The translations under genes and the position numbers were made by a program. From Symsagittifera roscoffensis (lineage: Eukaryota; Xenacoelomorpha; Acoela; Convolutidae), in NCBI RefSeq assembly GCF_963678635.1, contig NC_087065.1, forward strand, positions 16,164,572-16,228,571: 64,000 nt of DNA. The letters run 5' to 3'. Under the pieces are notes generated by a model, which saw only the letters and a program-made list of their open reading frames with translations, had not been told where the DNA came from and made no database searches. Numbering within the stretch: position 1 is the stretch's first letter; the number at the start of each line of letters is the position of its first letter. Below are positions 34,501 to 46,500 of this stretch, piece by piece.

Positions 34501-37500
34501 TGAATCGAGATCTGCGCCTGCAATCTAACGATTAAAATTTTGTGAAAAGTTAACAAAATGTTTATGAACAGAAGTGTTAAAACGACACCAAGTAAATTTT
34601 ACTATTTTTTGCGGCACGCTGAGACAAGGCCAGGAGCGAATAACGGTTGTTACGAAAAGAGTGTCTAAATAAACACGATGCTGATGATGAAGTTTTTTTT
34701 TAAAAAAAAAGTGAAGTTTGTTAGGTTAAAGTTAGCGCTTTGCTGAAATTAGCGGCACCAAAAGTTCGAAAATTCTTTAAAAGTCTTTAATTCTTAAAAT
34801 TCATTTTGCAAAGATAACCCCCGTGTTTTCAGTTTAAGCTATTATTAAAGTTCCTAGCTAATTGTTAGTCCCTGGCCTTATTCATAAAAAGCGATACAAT
34901 TTTTTTTTAAATTCGAAGCTAACTAGGTCGACATTTTTTGTTCTACTTGCACAACTAGCAATTCCTGTTTCTTTCTGTATTTATTTTAACAACTTCCGTG
35001 AGGAGCAATAAGCTGCTATTACATTTGTTTGTTTTACTCTTTTAGCCCTTATCGACACTAGAATGGGTGAGTAACGAACCTTCTGTTCTTTCATAATATG
35101 CTACTAATAGGCTATTAATTCATGCACATTATTCTCTCTTCTGGTTTCTGATCTGGTTGCAGTGAAGTCGCCGCAACATTGAATTCGATATGTAATCGAA
35201 GCATTTCAGCCAAAGCATCAATTTATTTAGAAAATTTTCTAATAAATTTCAAATAACTTTTTCGAAATAATTTTGGCTGAATTGTACCAATTGAAGGCTG
35301 TCCAAAATGCCTGGAATCGGAATGAAAATGTGTTGTTTTGGCTCTTGTAAGAAGAATTGTATGTCAATCATGAATCCACTCGTGTTTTCAACTCGGCTTG
35401 GCTGTTTGATTTTCAGTTGCTGTGTCTAGGTTCTCTATCATTTTCAATTTTAGCAACTAAAGCAACATGATAGAAATATCTTTATGATAAATGCGCTGTG
35501 TTAGATAATTTGGGTTTGATGTAGAAAACAATATTGATGTGTTTGAATCTTCTTTGAATAAAATCAAGAATTTTTCTCGCATTCTGTTAAATATTATGCT
35601 TTCAGTTTGTGCAACTTTGTGGTTTTTAAATATTAGCTGATCTTCTTTGTTTAGACTTCGAAGTTGACACAGAGGATGGCGAGGGTAGAACTTGTCTTCA
35701 TTTAGCAGCTTTAAGTGGGTAAGATGAATGAGATCTCATGTCATTTTCTGGAAATATTAAAATGTTGCTAGGGATTTTAGCAGACCGGTTTTTAGCAGAC
35801 TCAGAACAATTATAAAGTCAGAAGGCTAACTTCAAACGCGGCATTCTTTGTATTGCCGCTAATTTAGACTGTTGTGTTTTTTAAGGTGATAGTTTTGTTG
35901 ACAAATCGTGAAATAATTGTCTTAATTGGGGAAGCGTGACCCCAGACAGCGTCTTTTTGAGTCTGTCAATCAATCATGCATCACTTTATTACGCTGGTCT
36001 GCTGAAAGACTCAATTTTTACTTTTAATGCTACAAGATTGGGCTGCTAAACGATTAGTCTCCTATTAAAATGCAGCGGGTTTGTAATTTTCATTTTTGTA
36101 CTAGTGTGATAGAGGGGTCCTAAGAAACTAAAAGTGGTTACGTACTGGTATTTAGACAACCGCGTATTCAGACTCGTCAGTAAGTAGACAAATACTGTAT
36201 GAACCAATCAGAATCGAGACAAGGAAGAAATGAATAATTAATAATTATTTATTTCGTAAATTTGCTTTCCTATCTCGATTCTGATTGGTTAATATTGCTT
36301 ACTGACGAGTATGAACAAGGAGCGGATAATAGTTGCTTTCAAAAAGGCAAAAAAGTTACTAAGAAGTTGCTCAAAATTGACTGGAAAAGTTGCTCAAAAA
36401 GTTGGTAAAAACTTGCAGAAAAACGTTAAATTTACAACGTTTTGTTACAGTAGCAGAACATAAGTTGGCGTACAGTTTTCTCCGTCATTGCTTGTCTGAT
36501 ATCTGTGTGAACATGTGTGTATGCGCTGAAGTTGCGCTCGACCTCAACCGCCACAATTGGTGCATGAGTGCTACCCACCCTCTGATCGACAGTCCATGAC
36601 TTGATTATACTTCCATCAGGAATAACAGTTCCATTTTCAAGAGTCGCTCAAAAGTATCAACTCGTTGAATCCTGTATTCTTTTCAATACTTGATTGAAGT
36701 TTCTCCTTTCCCAGACCGTGTGTCAACTGACTCTGTATATTTCGGAACAATTGAACTCCTTCGCTAAGCGCAAGTCTTCCCTACATTTTCTCTAAAGCTC
36801 CAACGAGGAATTCATAGTTGACTGATATACAAGCAAGTTGTGCCTCAAGTTCCGGTCGCTGGTTCTGTAGAATATCTTTCACTGAGACCACGGCTGCCGA
36901 GTCATTTGGCAGCAGCTCAAAAATCTCTACCAGAACTTCCATATTTTTTGCATAGTAAGCAACTGCCTCCAGCCATGTCCCCCATCTAGTGATAGTGGGC
37001 CTAGGTGGTAAAGACAAAGTTGGGGCAAAACTTTGGAAAATTCGGATATGCTTTGGCGACTTCCGGAAAACTTTCTTCGAAAGAGCAACAAATTGATCGG
37101 CAAGCTTGAATTTTCGGCGTACTTGGTCGGCCACGTTATGTAGAGCATGTGCTAAACAAGTAGCATGTAGAAGCCTGGGAAACATTCCTTTCAAAACTGC
37201 ATTGTATGCTTTTTTCATATAAGACGCACCGTCAGTAATAAATAACAAAAACCGGTCGTAAGGTAACTGGGGAAGCACCAACAAAAAAGAATCAATGAGA
37301 GCCTGCGATCTAGTCGAATGGTTGGTCGAGTCGAGAAAAACAACGTTCAAAAGATAATGTTCTGAGTTTTTCCCGTCTAAGGTACCCACAACAACATTGG
37401 CTACACATCGATTCTGCGCGTCAGTTGTTTCATCAATGCTTGCTCACAGGTTCTTGTCCATAAGTTTTTCTTTCAAAGAATCAAACTTGGCCTTATAAAT

Positions 37501-40500
37501 ATCACCAAGATAGTTCTTCCGCAAAGTCGACTCATCGGGGGTTGACTTTTTCGTATACTTGAACAAGAAGTCTCTCCAAGCTGGGTTACTCAGTTTTTTG
37601 AAAGGAATATTGGCACTTACGAAAGCTGAGCACAGATCGGACGTGTACTCGTCCTTTCCGGGAATAGCTGTTAACAGTGTCTGTTTTTGAGTCTTCGGCT
37701 GGGCTTTTTTCTGTAGATGTTTACCGCTGGACAAGTGTTGTAATACGTGAGAACGTAAATCGAATGATACCCTCACTTCGCACAATTGACAGAACAATAG
37801 TTTTCCGTCCGCTTTTAACTCCGGAAACTCAGTGGCAAAGTGCTTTGCCCGAACTGTCTCTGAAAGCTTTCCTTTCGGCATTCCAGAAAAGTCTGAAAAG
37901 AAACAAGAATCGAGACAGAGCAACGTGATTGTGAACGTGAGAAAACAAGTTACAGTGCACAGTAAAAGTTGTGTGAACAAAGTACTTCAACAAACAAAAC
38001 GAAGCACGGATGGCTGAGCTGCCATTGGATAATTAATATTCGCCAGCTGCAGCGCATCTGTGTTCGTTGAATCCGTTAATATGAGCTTCAAACAAAGAAA
38101 ACTTCCGAAAAAGTTGCTATTGTGAAGTTTATTGGAAAATAGATAGTTATAGGGAAAAACAACAGAAAAGTTGGAAATAGTTGTTTTTAGTTGCTAAAAC
38201 TATTATCCGCTCCCTGAGTATGAATACGCGGTTGTCTAAATACAGACTGCACTCCACTAACCGTATACCTTATGTAAATAAAGTGTCTCAAAACTTCAGT
38301 TTCTTGCTTTGGTACTTTCAACTTAGTTTTGAAGTAAGTTAGCGCAAATGAGGCAGGTTAATTACGCTTGAGAACAGTTTTGAAACGACTGACCGGCGCA
38401 TATTGATTAAGTTATTTACTGTATTTGCTTAAAATTAGAGTGATTTGAGACACCTCTCTCATTGGTTTCTGGAGGGTTCCATCTATCACACTTGCACACT
38501 TAACAGTTAATGGGGGCGTTCAACAGTGTCGAAGTACAACAGTGCCGAAAAAGGCGGGACAATTTCAGAACAATTTAAACGCATTTTCTTACATTTTCTA
38601 ATGAGCAGGAAATTACTGACGCTAATTAACAAAGAAAATTGCTCCAATTTTGGTGCCAAAATGTCTGCAACTGCACATTAAACAATTATTTTGACGCCAA
38701 AACGTCTAATTGCAAATTTTCGCGCTCAAAATCTTAAACTGGCACTTGAGATTTTAAACGTTCGCCGTTTAGTTTTTGATTGCCGCACTTAGGGGACCGA
38801 CCTTTTACCAGACCGACCGCTTACCAGAAAAGTTAAAACATAGACCAGACCAGTAAACAAATTTGATTGACAGGTGTAATGGCGCCGCTAAGTCTGCGTT
38901 TTATTACAATTATCCCCCACTGATCTCACACTTTCTTTTCAAAACTGTTTGTTTTAACTACTTTGTTCTTTTCGATCTGAAATAATTTTGAAATGAATTT
39001 TACCAAAGTAAGGGGGTCAAAATGGAGGCGAAAATTTAATCTGCCAAGACTTCTTATTTATAAAAAATAGGAAAAAAAGTCGACTCAATTTTATCGATGT
39101 TTTAATGAAAGTTGTGGGTCGAGACTTTCCTTAGAATTAGAACGAAATGTTATTATAAACCCGCCGTCCAGTCACAACCACTTACAACATTTTGAAGAGA
39201 TAGCGGACCGAAATTTTCGGGAAAAAAATTAAAGAAAAACTTGAAAATGATCCAAGCCAGCTTAAAAAATCTCTATCAAGACGAGTTGCAAGAAATTTCG
39301 AATGACGAGAATAAGGAAAACTTTTTGCCCCCCACCCCCGATTTGAACAGTTCCGCCGATTTATGAGTAAAAAAAGTCCAAAATTATGCCGATTGTGCCA
39401 AAAAAATTTTACCGATGTAAAAATAGAGCCCCCCTGGACCCTGACAATGAGATAGAAACGGTTTCTCCTGCACCAAAAAAAAAACAAAATTTTGATTTTT
39501 TCTACCGACATTGGGCTTAAATTTTTGGCTTCATCGAAGAACATTTTGTCAGATGGAACTTTTCAGAGAGCCCTTTTATCAAGTTTGTTATATTTGGTTC
39601 ATCTCAAGAGTGGAAAATTTCTGTTGTGTGGGCTTTCTTGGGTGAAAAAACTGAAGAAATTTTATCAGAAATTTTTTGGATTATTGCGATAAAAAATCCA
39701 ATAATATTTTGGAATTCGATTTATGCCAGACAATATAGTTATTGATTATGAGACGGGAGTTATACCGGTGATTCAAAAAGTTTTCTTATGTTTCGAAACT
39801 TTGCGGTTGCTGGTTTCATTTTTCTCAGTGCGTTCTTAGAAAAATTTGGGCAAAAATTTTGCCCAAAATGTAATTGAAAATTTGGGCAACATTTTTGATT
39901 ACATTTGGAATTTTTGGGTTTTTAGCCCAATTTCGATGGAGATTTGGAACTTTTTCGACCGAAGCCTTGAGATTAGAACAACAAATGTGTGCGAGAGCTG
40001 GAACGCAGGCTTGCACAAATCTGTAGGGACTTGTCGACTCAATTTTTGGAAAGTTTTAAGAAAATTATATTGCGAAGAGATGAGTTCGCATTTTCAATTA
40101 AGACGTGCCAACCGAGGAGATTGCCCCCCACTTGAAAAAAAGAAAATTCCGAGAACTGGATCGGAAAATTTTGAGATGGAAATTTTTGTATCTCGGGGAA
40201 AATATATCCGAGTACGAATATTGGGATGGAATAACGCTTATTTGTCGTCGAACTCTTTGAAACTTTCGTTTATTCAGGACTTTAAACCCTTTGTTTTGTT
40301 TACACCGAAGACTTTATTATTTATGTATGTGTATTTATTTCATTTATTTATTTTCATTTATTCATATTATGGGTCTGTTTGTTTGGTTATTTGTTCATAT
40401 ATATTTTTTCATGTCTATTTAATTATTTGTACATTTCACTTTTGCTTTTATTTATTTATATATTTATTTATATATGTATTCATTTATGTATTTATTTATT

Positions 40501-43500
40501 TATTTATGTATTGATTTTTTTTTTTTGTTGCTTATTTATTTATCAGGTGTGTTTTGTTTATTTGTTGATATTTATTTCTATATTTATTTAATTCATTTAC
40601 TTTCATTTATTTATATTATGGGTCTGTTTGTTTGGTTATTTGTTCATGAGATATATATTTTTTCATGTTAATTTAATTATTTGTACATTTCAGTTTTGCG
40701 TTTATTTATTTATTTATTTATGTATGTATTTATTTATTTATGTATTGATTTATTTTTTTATTGTTTATTTATTTATCAGGTGTGTTTTGTTTATTCGTTG
40801 ATATTTATTGCTATATTTATTTAATTATTTTCTTTCATTTAGTTTTGCTTTTATTTATTATTCATGTATGTATTTATTATTCATTTATTTATTTATGTTT
40901 ATTTATTTTTGGTTTGTTCGTTCATTTGTTGGTTTGTTCGTTCATTTATTTATTTATTTAGTTAGCGTCTTTGTTGTTTGATTGTGAAATTTGATGTTTT
41001 ACTTCTTAGCTATGTAGTTAAAAGCAAAAAATGATTTTCAATTTATTGTTCTGTTTAGGATATTTTCAGAAAGATCTGTATATCACCAATTAGCGTACAA
41101 CGATTTGCAGGGAACGCTGCCAACGAGATTTGTCCACTTGCTTTTGGGTTGCAGCTACATCAAAAATGATTTTAAATTATTTATTTTAAAGATTTATCTA
41201 TAGTTATATCTGTCCGGTAATTTATTTTCAAATTTGCTTTTGTATTTCTCAAAAAAGAATTTGTTGGAGCGTGGACTCAATAACGTAAAGCAAAATGTTA
41301 AATTTTATGTTACTTCTATTTTCAGTCATGTAATGGAGCCATTTCGACCCACGGGCATTGCAAATGATGACAACAGTTGCTATCTCAATTCTGTTCTTCA
41401 GCTTTTGTTGTCAAGTTGTTTGGTTTTTGCTTCAGTTTCTATGCCTTCGGTGTATTGCGCGTAGCGCCTATGTTGTAATATATCCATTATAATGTATTTA
41501 TTGTGTTTTGTGTTCTTATTTATTTGAATAAAATAAAACGTTCTGATTGGTTGAACTTTTGGTCTGGTAAAAGGTCCTTCTGGTAAAAGGTCGGTCTGGT
41601 AAAAGACCTAGCCCCCCGCACTTAATATGTCAAAAAAATTTCAAATTTTCAGCACTGCTGAACAAAGTTTTCATTTTCGGCACTGTTGTACTTCGGCACT
41701 GTTGTACTGCCCCCGTTAATCCATTTAAATGTTCAAAAACACAAGAAAAACGAACTCTACCATTTATTCAGTTTCTTATGGCAGTTAGCAGTTACTTAAA
41801 AATGTCAGTTACTTAATCAATTCAAATGAAAATAAAAAAGCAATTTAACGAATTCAAGCTTTCAGGAGTGTTTGAGGTTTATTCACCTAAACATATTCCT
41901 TTTCAAGATAAAAGATTCTTTGTAGCAGAAAAAGGTTCTGAGTCTCAATAAAGATTCACAAAAATATTTCATCTTTTAGCAATGAAGTGTGTGTGGAATT
42001 GTTGATCAAAGCTGGCAGCGAGCTGAATGCATTTGACACCGCTGGACGCACAGCTCTTCACTATGCCTCCCATTTGCCTTCATTGCGAGCTGTTATCACT
42101 CTGTTGCAAGCAGGGGCATCAGTGAACACAGTAGATAAGAAGCAAGGAACGGCACTGCATTATGCTAGTCTGGCAGATGATAATGGGAGGTAAGACTTCA
42201 TAGTAAAAAAAATAAACTGGAGATCAAAATAAACTTGATGCTTAAGCACCAAAGCAAGCTTTAAAAATAAATTCATCAAATCGTGAATTTGTTTTTAAAA
42301 GGTATAATCCGAGGATAGCAGCCCCTCGCCGGGCATTATTATACAAGCAGGCAGCAGGGAGTTTTCATTTTGCATGATATGAATGGATGTTCTGAGTATT
42401 AGGACATAAGCAGGAACTCACTCGCCTTATTTATCCACTCCAAAGTTTTGTGCTGTGGAAGTTGGCGTAACCTGATGATGTTGTTTGTAATGAATGATGG
42501 AGGAATAAATTTTTTGGTTAGTATTGTTTCTATATTGAAACTGAAATCTAATAACTAATAATACCCCCCCCCCCCCCCGGCCTGTCCTCCCACCACCGCT
42601 AAGTGAGACATGGCCCTCTGGTGGCTGAAACCTTTCCATTAATGCTTTGAAAACATTTCAGTCTTACTTGTTTCGAACTCAAGAATTATGATAGCACAGA
42701 TTTTTATCTTCATAGAATAAAGCCGTCTTATGCTTTAAAAGCTAAATTTTTCTTGTATTTTCATGATCTATGTGAAAGTTTTGATGTGAAATTTTGTTCC
42801 AGTACAGTCGAATGTCTTCTGCAGAATGGAGCTACTGTATCTGCTTTCGATGATCAAGGATTCACGCCAATTCATTATGCAACCATGAGAGGACAGATTC
42901 CTACACTCAAACTAGTTAGTCTAGATTTTTTTTGTGAAGAGTACTTAAAGAACGACCTTTGAGCTTGAAACTTTTTGTACGAAGAGCCTAACTTAATGCT
43001 TTGTTTTGCAGCTTCTTCAGAAAACTCCTGAGCGCCTTATGTACAAACTGGATCAGGACAACTACATATCACCACTGCACTTAGCTGTAAGCAGACTGCT
43101 AAGAAAATGATATCGGCCCTTTTTTGCAACTTGCAAGTAGTAACACTTGAACATGGAAAGTCATGTTCGACTGACTAAACTAAGTACTGGATAAGGAGAT
43201 TAGCGGCAAAATTGTGCGAGAAATCATCAAATAAAAAAATGCTAGACACATGTGCATGCAAAGAAATGTAAAGAAATAAGCATCCTTGAAAACATCGCAC
43301 ATTGAAAATTCAATCGACATACAGAAATTGATATTGAAAGTTGCTCAATAGTTATTTACACGTCAGTTAGTGTCCTTGTTGTTTTCTCAAAATGGGATTT
43401 GTTGTTTTATTTTAAGGAACAAGCATTTGGCGGAGCCTTCATCGTATTGATAGTTTTGTCCGAGTCTCCTTTTTGTTTAATTTAAAAGTATATTGTCGGT

Positions 43501-46500
43501 ATTTCGGTAATTTAATTTTCTTTCTTGGACTTCGTAGGCATATCACGGCCACGATGAAGTGCTCTCGATGCTGTTGGAGTACTATGACAAGAATGTGAAC
43601 GTGAGGGACCCAATGGGAAGGACTCCCCTCACTCTGGCTGCTCTGAGGGGCAACCTCAACTGCGTGGAGACGCTTCTCATCCAGGGAAATGCCACAGTGC
43701 TAACTTACGACTCAGTGTCTTGCAAAACTCCATATCATGCAGCAGGTTTGTAAGAGTTGAAAGGTCATCGAAGTTAATCATTTGAAGCCTCCAAACACAA
43801 CTGAACACAAATATTTATTCGCAAACATCAAGTTTAAAGATAAAAATTTGATGCAGTAAAAGACAAATGTTGCCTCAGAAAATTGAACGTACAAATGACC
43901 GAATCAAAGGGTTTTAAAAATTGCAGGAATATGTATTACTGGTAGTGATGGAACTTACTACACTAGTGAAGCAGTGTGCTATAATGCGAGGCTTTTTTAT
44001 TGTGCCATGAATTGTCATTAAGTTTTTGTTATTGAGCCTTACGTCAAAATTGCGTGCGTGTGTTACAGCCTCCAATGGCCATGCGAGTTGCCTGCGTCTG
44101 CTGATCAAGAATGCAGAGAGTCCCGCAGACGTGGACTGTGTGGACAAACTGGGCAGGACTCCACTCATGTACGTCACTGCCCAGGGACACCTGGAGTGCC
44201 TCAACATCCTCCTGAACAGTGCGGCCAATGTCAACGTAGTCGACCACAGGGGAAACAGTGCTCTGCATAGAGCTGTAAGTGAATACAGAGGGTGCGAGCG
44301 GTTAAGAGATATAATTTCTCGTTTGTGCTAATGGCTGTTGCTTCGAATAAAAATAAGCAGACTTAAAGTTCGTTTCGATTTTGATATGAAATGATATGAG
44401 AAACAAAGACTCACTTGTGTTCACACGTGTCGAAACAATCAAATTGATAAACAATAAAGTTTTGCCAAATTATGAACGATAGATTTAAACACTGCTATTG
44501 GTTGCTGGTAGCAACTCGTGAAATAGGTCATTAAGGGGGCTATGCGTTTAAGGCTGCTCTTGGCTATGAAGAAATGGTGGAGCCTCTCTTGAAGGCAGGA
44601 GCTAATGCTAAATTACGAGGATACAGGGGCAGACTCCCAATACACATGGCTGCCGCTTCAGGACACGCCACTCTAGTACAGACTCTCTTGTCGCATTCGC
44701 CTCAAGGTAAGGTTAGGATGATGTATAATAAGATTTCGCTATTAGAAAATATTATTGAATTTAAAAGAAGATGAAAGAAATGATTAGAACACGGTTGATG
44801 TATTCTAAGGTGAAATTTGAAAAAATTTGTCTTAGTTGGTCTGAGTTTTTCCGATTTTGAGACAAAATTCCTTGCAGTTTGATGTCACTAACTCTTTATG
44901 GGTCACTCAATTTACTTCTTCTGTAACTTTTTAAGAGTAATGAACGTAGTGAGTACTCTTCTATAGGTCTTGCCGGTTTTTTTTCAGGGAAAAGTCTTAA
45001 AATTTGTTCACGCTGTTTTGATTTTTTTGCCGTTTGACTTGTGATTTCTTTTCAAGTTCAGTGCATTTCCATTGTTTACACAAGCAACGCTTGTGTTATA
45101 GTAAGAACTTTTTTTTCTTGTTGCGACGCAAATTTTGTTGCGACAAAATGTGTTCACTTTGAAAGTGTTCATTTTATCAATAACCAACTATTAAGTACAG
45201 CCAATGCTAAGGATATTAACACAGACTATTGTATCACAAATTGAACTTTAGCTTCAAGGTATCATGGATCTGTAGCGTAGAGGTAAGGAATGAGACCAGC
45301 AACAAAAAAGAGGGTTCGAACCTGGGCAGGCTCGGATGTTTTTAATGAACTTTTTCGTATAGTAGTTAAAATGCGTCCGCTCTATAAGTTGAGGCATGTT
45401 AGTTGGTAAGTTTCATTTTTTTTCAAATTGACTGGTACGGCTAATGCGTCATAATTAGCGTGCGTCACTAATGAAATTTTGTAGACTCAAATTTTTACTC
45501 GTTCAGTTTTTCCAAATAGCGTTATCGGTGATATTTTTGCTTCAAATTTTTACTCATTCAGTTTTTCCCAATAGCGTTATCGGTGATATTTTTGCTTGTT
45601 TGTGCAAAGTGCAACTTCGCCTCTGTTAAAAGGAAGGCAAACAACACTATCGAACAGCAAAAGTGTAAAGGTCACGAAATAAAAGTTTGATCCAGTTTTC
45701 TCAAATTAGGTTAGTTTCAACAAAAAGGTGTCCATCATAAATTTTTTTACAAATTTAAAGAGCGTTAAGGTCATCCAATTGTTTTCTTCGAAATGTAAAT
45801 GTTCAAGGCTCTTGAAAAAACAAGTCAGTTTTTTCAGTTTCCTTTCGTTCATTACGCTTTTCCAACTGTTAGTTGGCTATTTTTATCTTGACTGTAATTA
45901 CCCCTTTTTGTGCAATTCATTAGCTAGTTTGATCGCTCCTTGCTAAAAGAAAAAGAAATACATAGATAAAATTGAAATAAATTTTTGAAATAAAATTTCT
46001 CAAATTAGGTTAGTTTCAACAAAAAGGTGTCCATCATAAATTTTTCTACAAATTTAAAGAGCGTTAAGGCCATCCAATTGTTTTCTTCGAAATGTAAATG
46101 TTCAAGGCTCTTGAAAAAACAAGTCAGTTTTTTCAGTTTCCTTTCGTTCATTACGCTTTTCCAACTGTTAGTTGGCTATGTTTTAGCTTGACTGTAATTA
46201 CCTCTTTTTGTGCAATTCATTACCTAGTTTGATCGCTCCTTGCTAAAAAAAAAAGAAATACATAGATAAAATTGAAATAAATTTTTGAAATAAGTTTTCT
46301 CAAATTAGGTTAGTTTCAACAAAAAGGTGTCCATCATAAATTTTTCTACAAATTTAAAGAGCGTTAAGGCCATCTAATTGTTTTCTCCGAAATGTAAATG
46401 TTCAAGGTTCTTGAAAAAACAAGTCAGTTTTTTCAGTTTCCTTTCGTTCATTACGCTTTTCCAACTGTTAGTTGACTATGTTTTATCTTGACTGTAATTA

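Larger units (their letters stand above)
36148..38243 (-). mobile_element. hAT-like DNA transposon (Charlie/CGGBP1-type transposase), broken
   Basis: The outer ends are 23-bp perfect inverted repeats (GTATTTAGACAACCGCGTAT at the left, its complement at 38221-38243), followed on both sides by a second shared word, AGCGGATAATAGTT. Most of the interior is a transposase on the - strand. The left end is interrupted by a ~140-bp foldback MITE. I see no clean 8-bp target duplication; the best pair is CGTACTGG/CAGACTGC with five matches. Confidence 0.8.
38792..41615 (+). mobile_element. MULE DNA transposon with perfect 9-bp target duplication, carrying a USP-like fragment
   Basis: 2824 bases flanked by the identical 9-mer CCGCACTTA (38783-38791 and 41616-41624). 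The ends are inverted repeats made of sub-repeats: left GGGGACCGACCTTTTACCAG then ACCGACCGCTTACCAG; right, complemented, GGGGCTAGGTCTTTTACCAG then ACCGACCTTTTACCAG. The interior holds broken MULE transposase sequence at about 39500-40310, an AT-rich (ATTT)n-type expansion at 40318-40980 and a ubiquitin-protease-like fragment at 41331-41464. A 9-bp duplication is typical of MULEs. The insertion lies inside another TIR element, so it is the younger of the two. Confidence 0.88.
38512..41714. mobile_element. Short TIR element (about 370 bp) split by the MULE insertion
   Basis: The ends are inverted repeats of about 38 bp with few mismatches: left GGGGGCGTTCAACAGTGTCG, right (complement) GGGGGCAGTACAACAGTGCC, each containing two AACAGTGCCGAA words. 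GTTAAT directly flanks both sides (38506-38511 and 41715-41720). This could be a 6-bp target duplication or a TTAA site of piggyBac type. Without the MULE it is about 370 bases and non-coding. Confidence 0.78.
35719..41979 (+). other. Ankyrin gene intron 11 (6.3 kb, transposon nest)
   Basis: From left to right: a 298-bp TIR element (35765-36062), a hAT element (36148-38243) with a foldback MITE inside it, and a short TIR element (38512-41714) split by a MULE (38792-41615). These account for most of the intron. Confidence 0.88.

Noticed and set aside
40320-40960. Several Tyr/Ile/Phe-rich open frames
   Set aside because: They are translations of the TTTA-type microsatellite inside the MULE.
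44535-44552. Alternative exon 17 start at the CATTAAG acceptor
   Set aside because: It is out of phase with exon 16 and would add sequence absent from the family.
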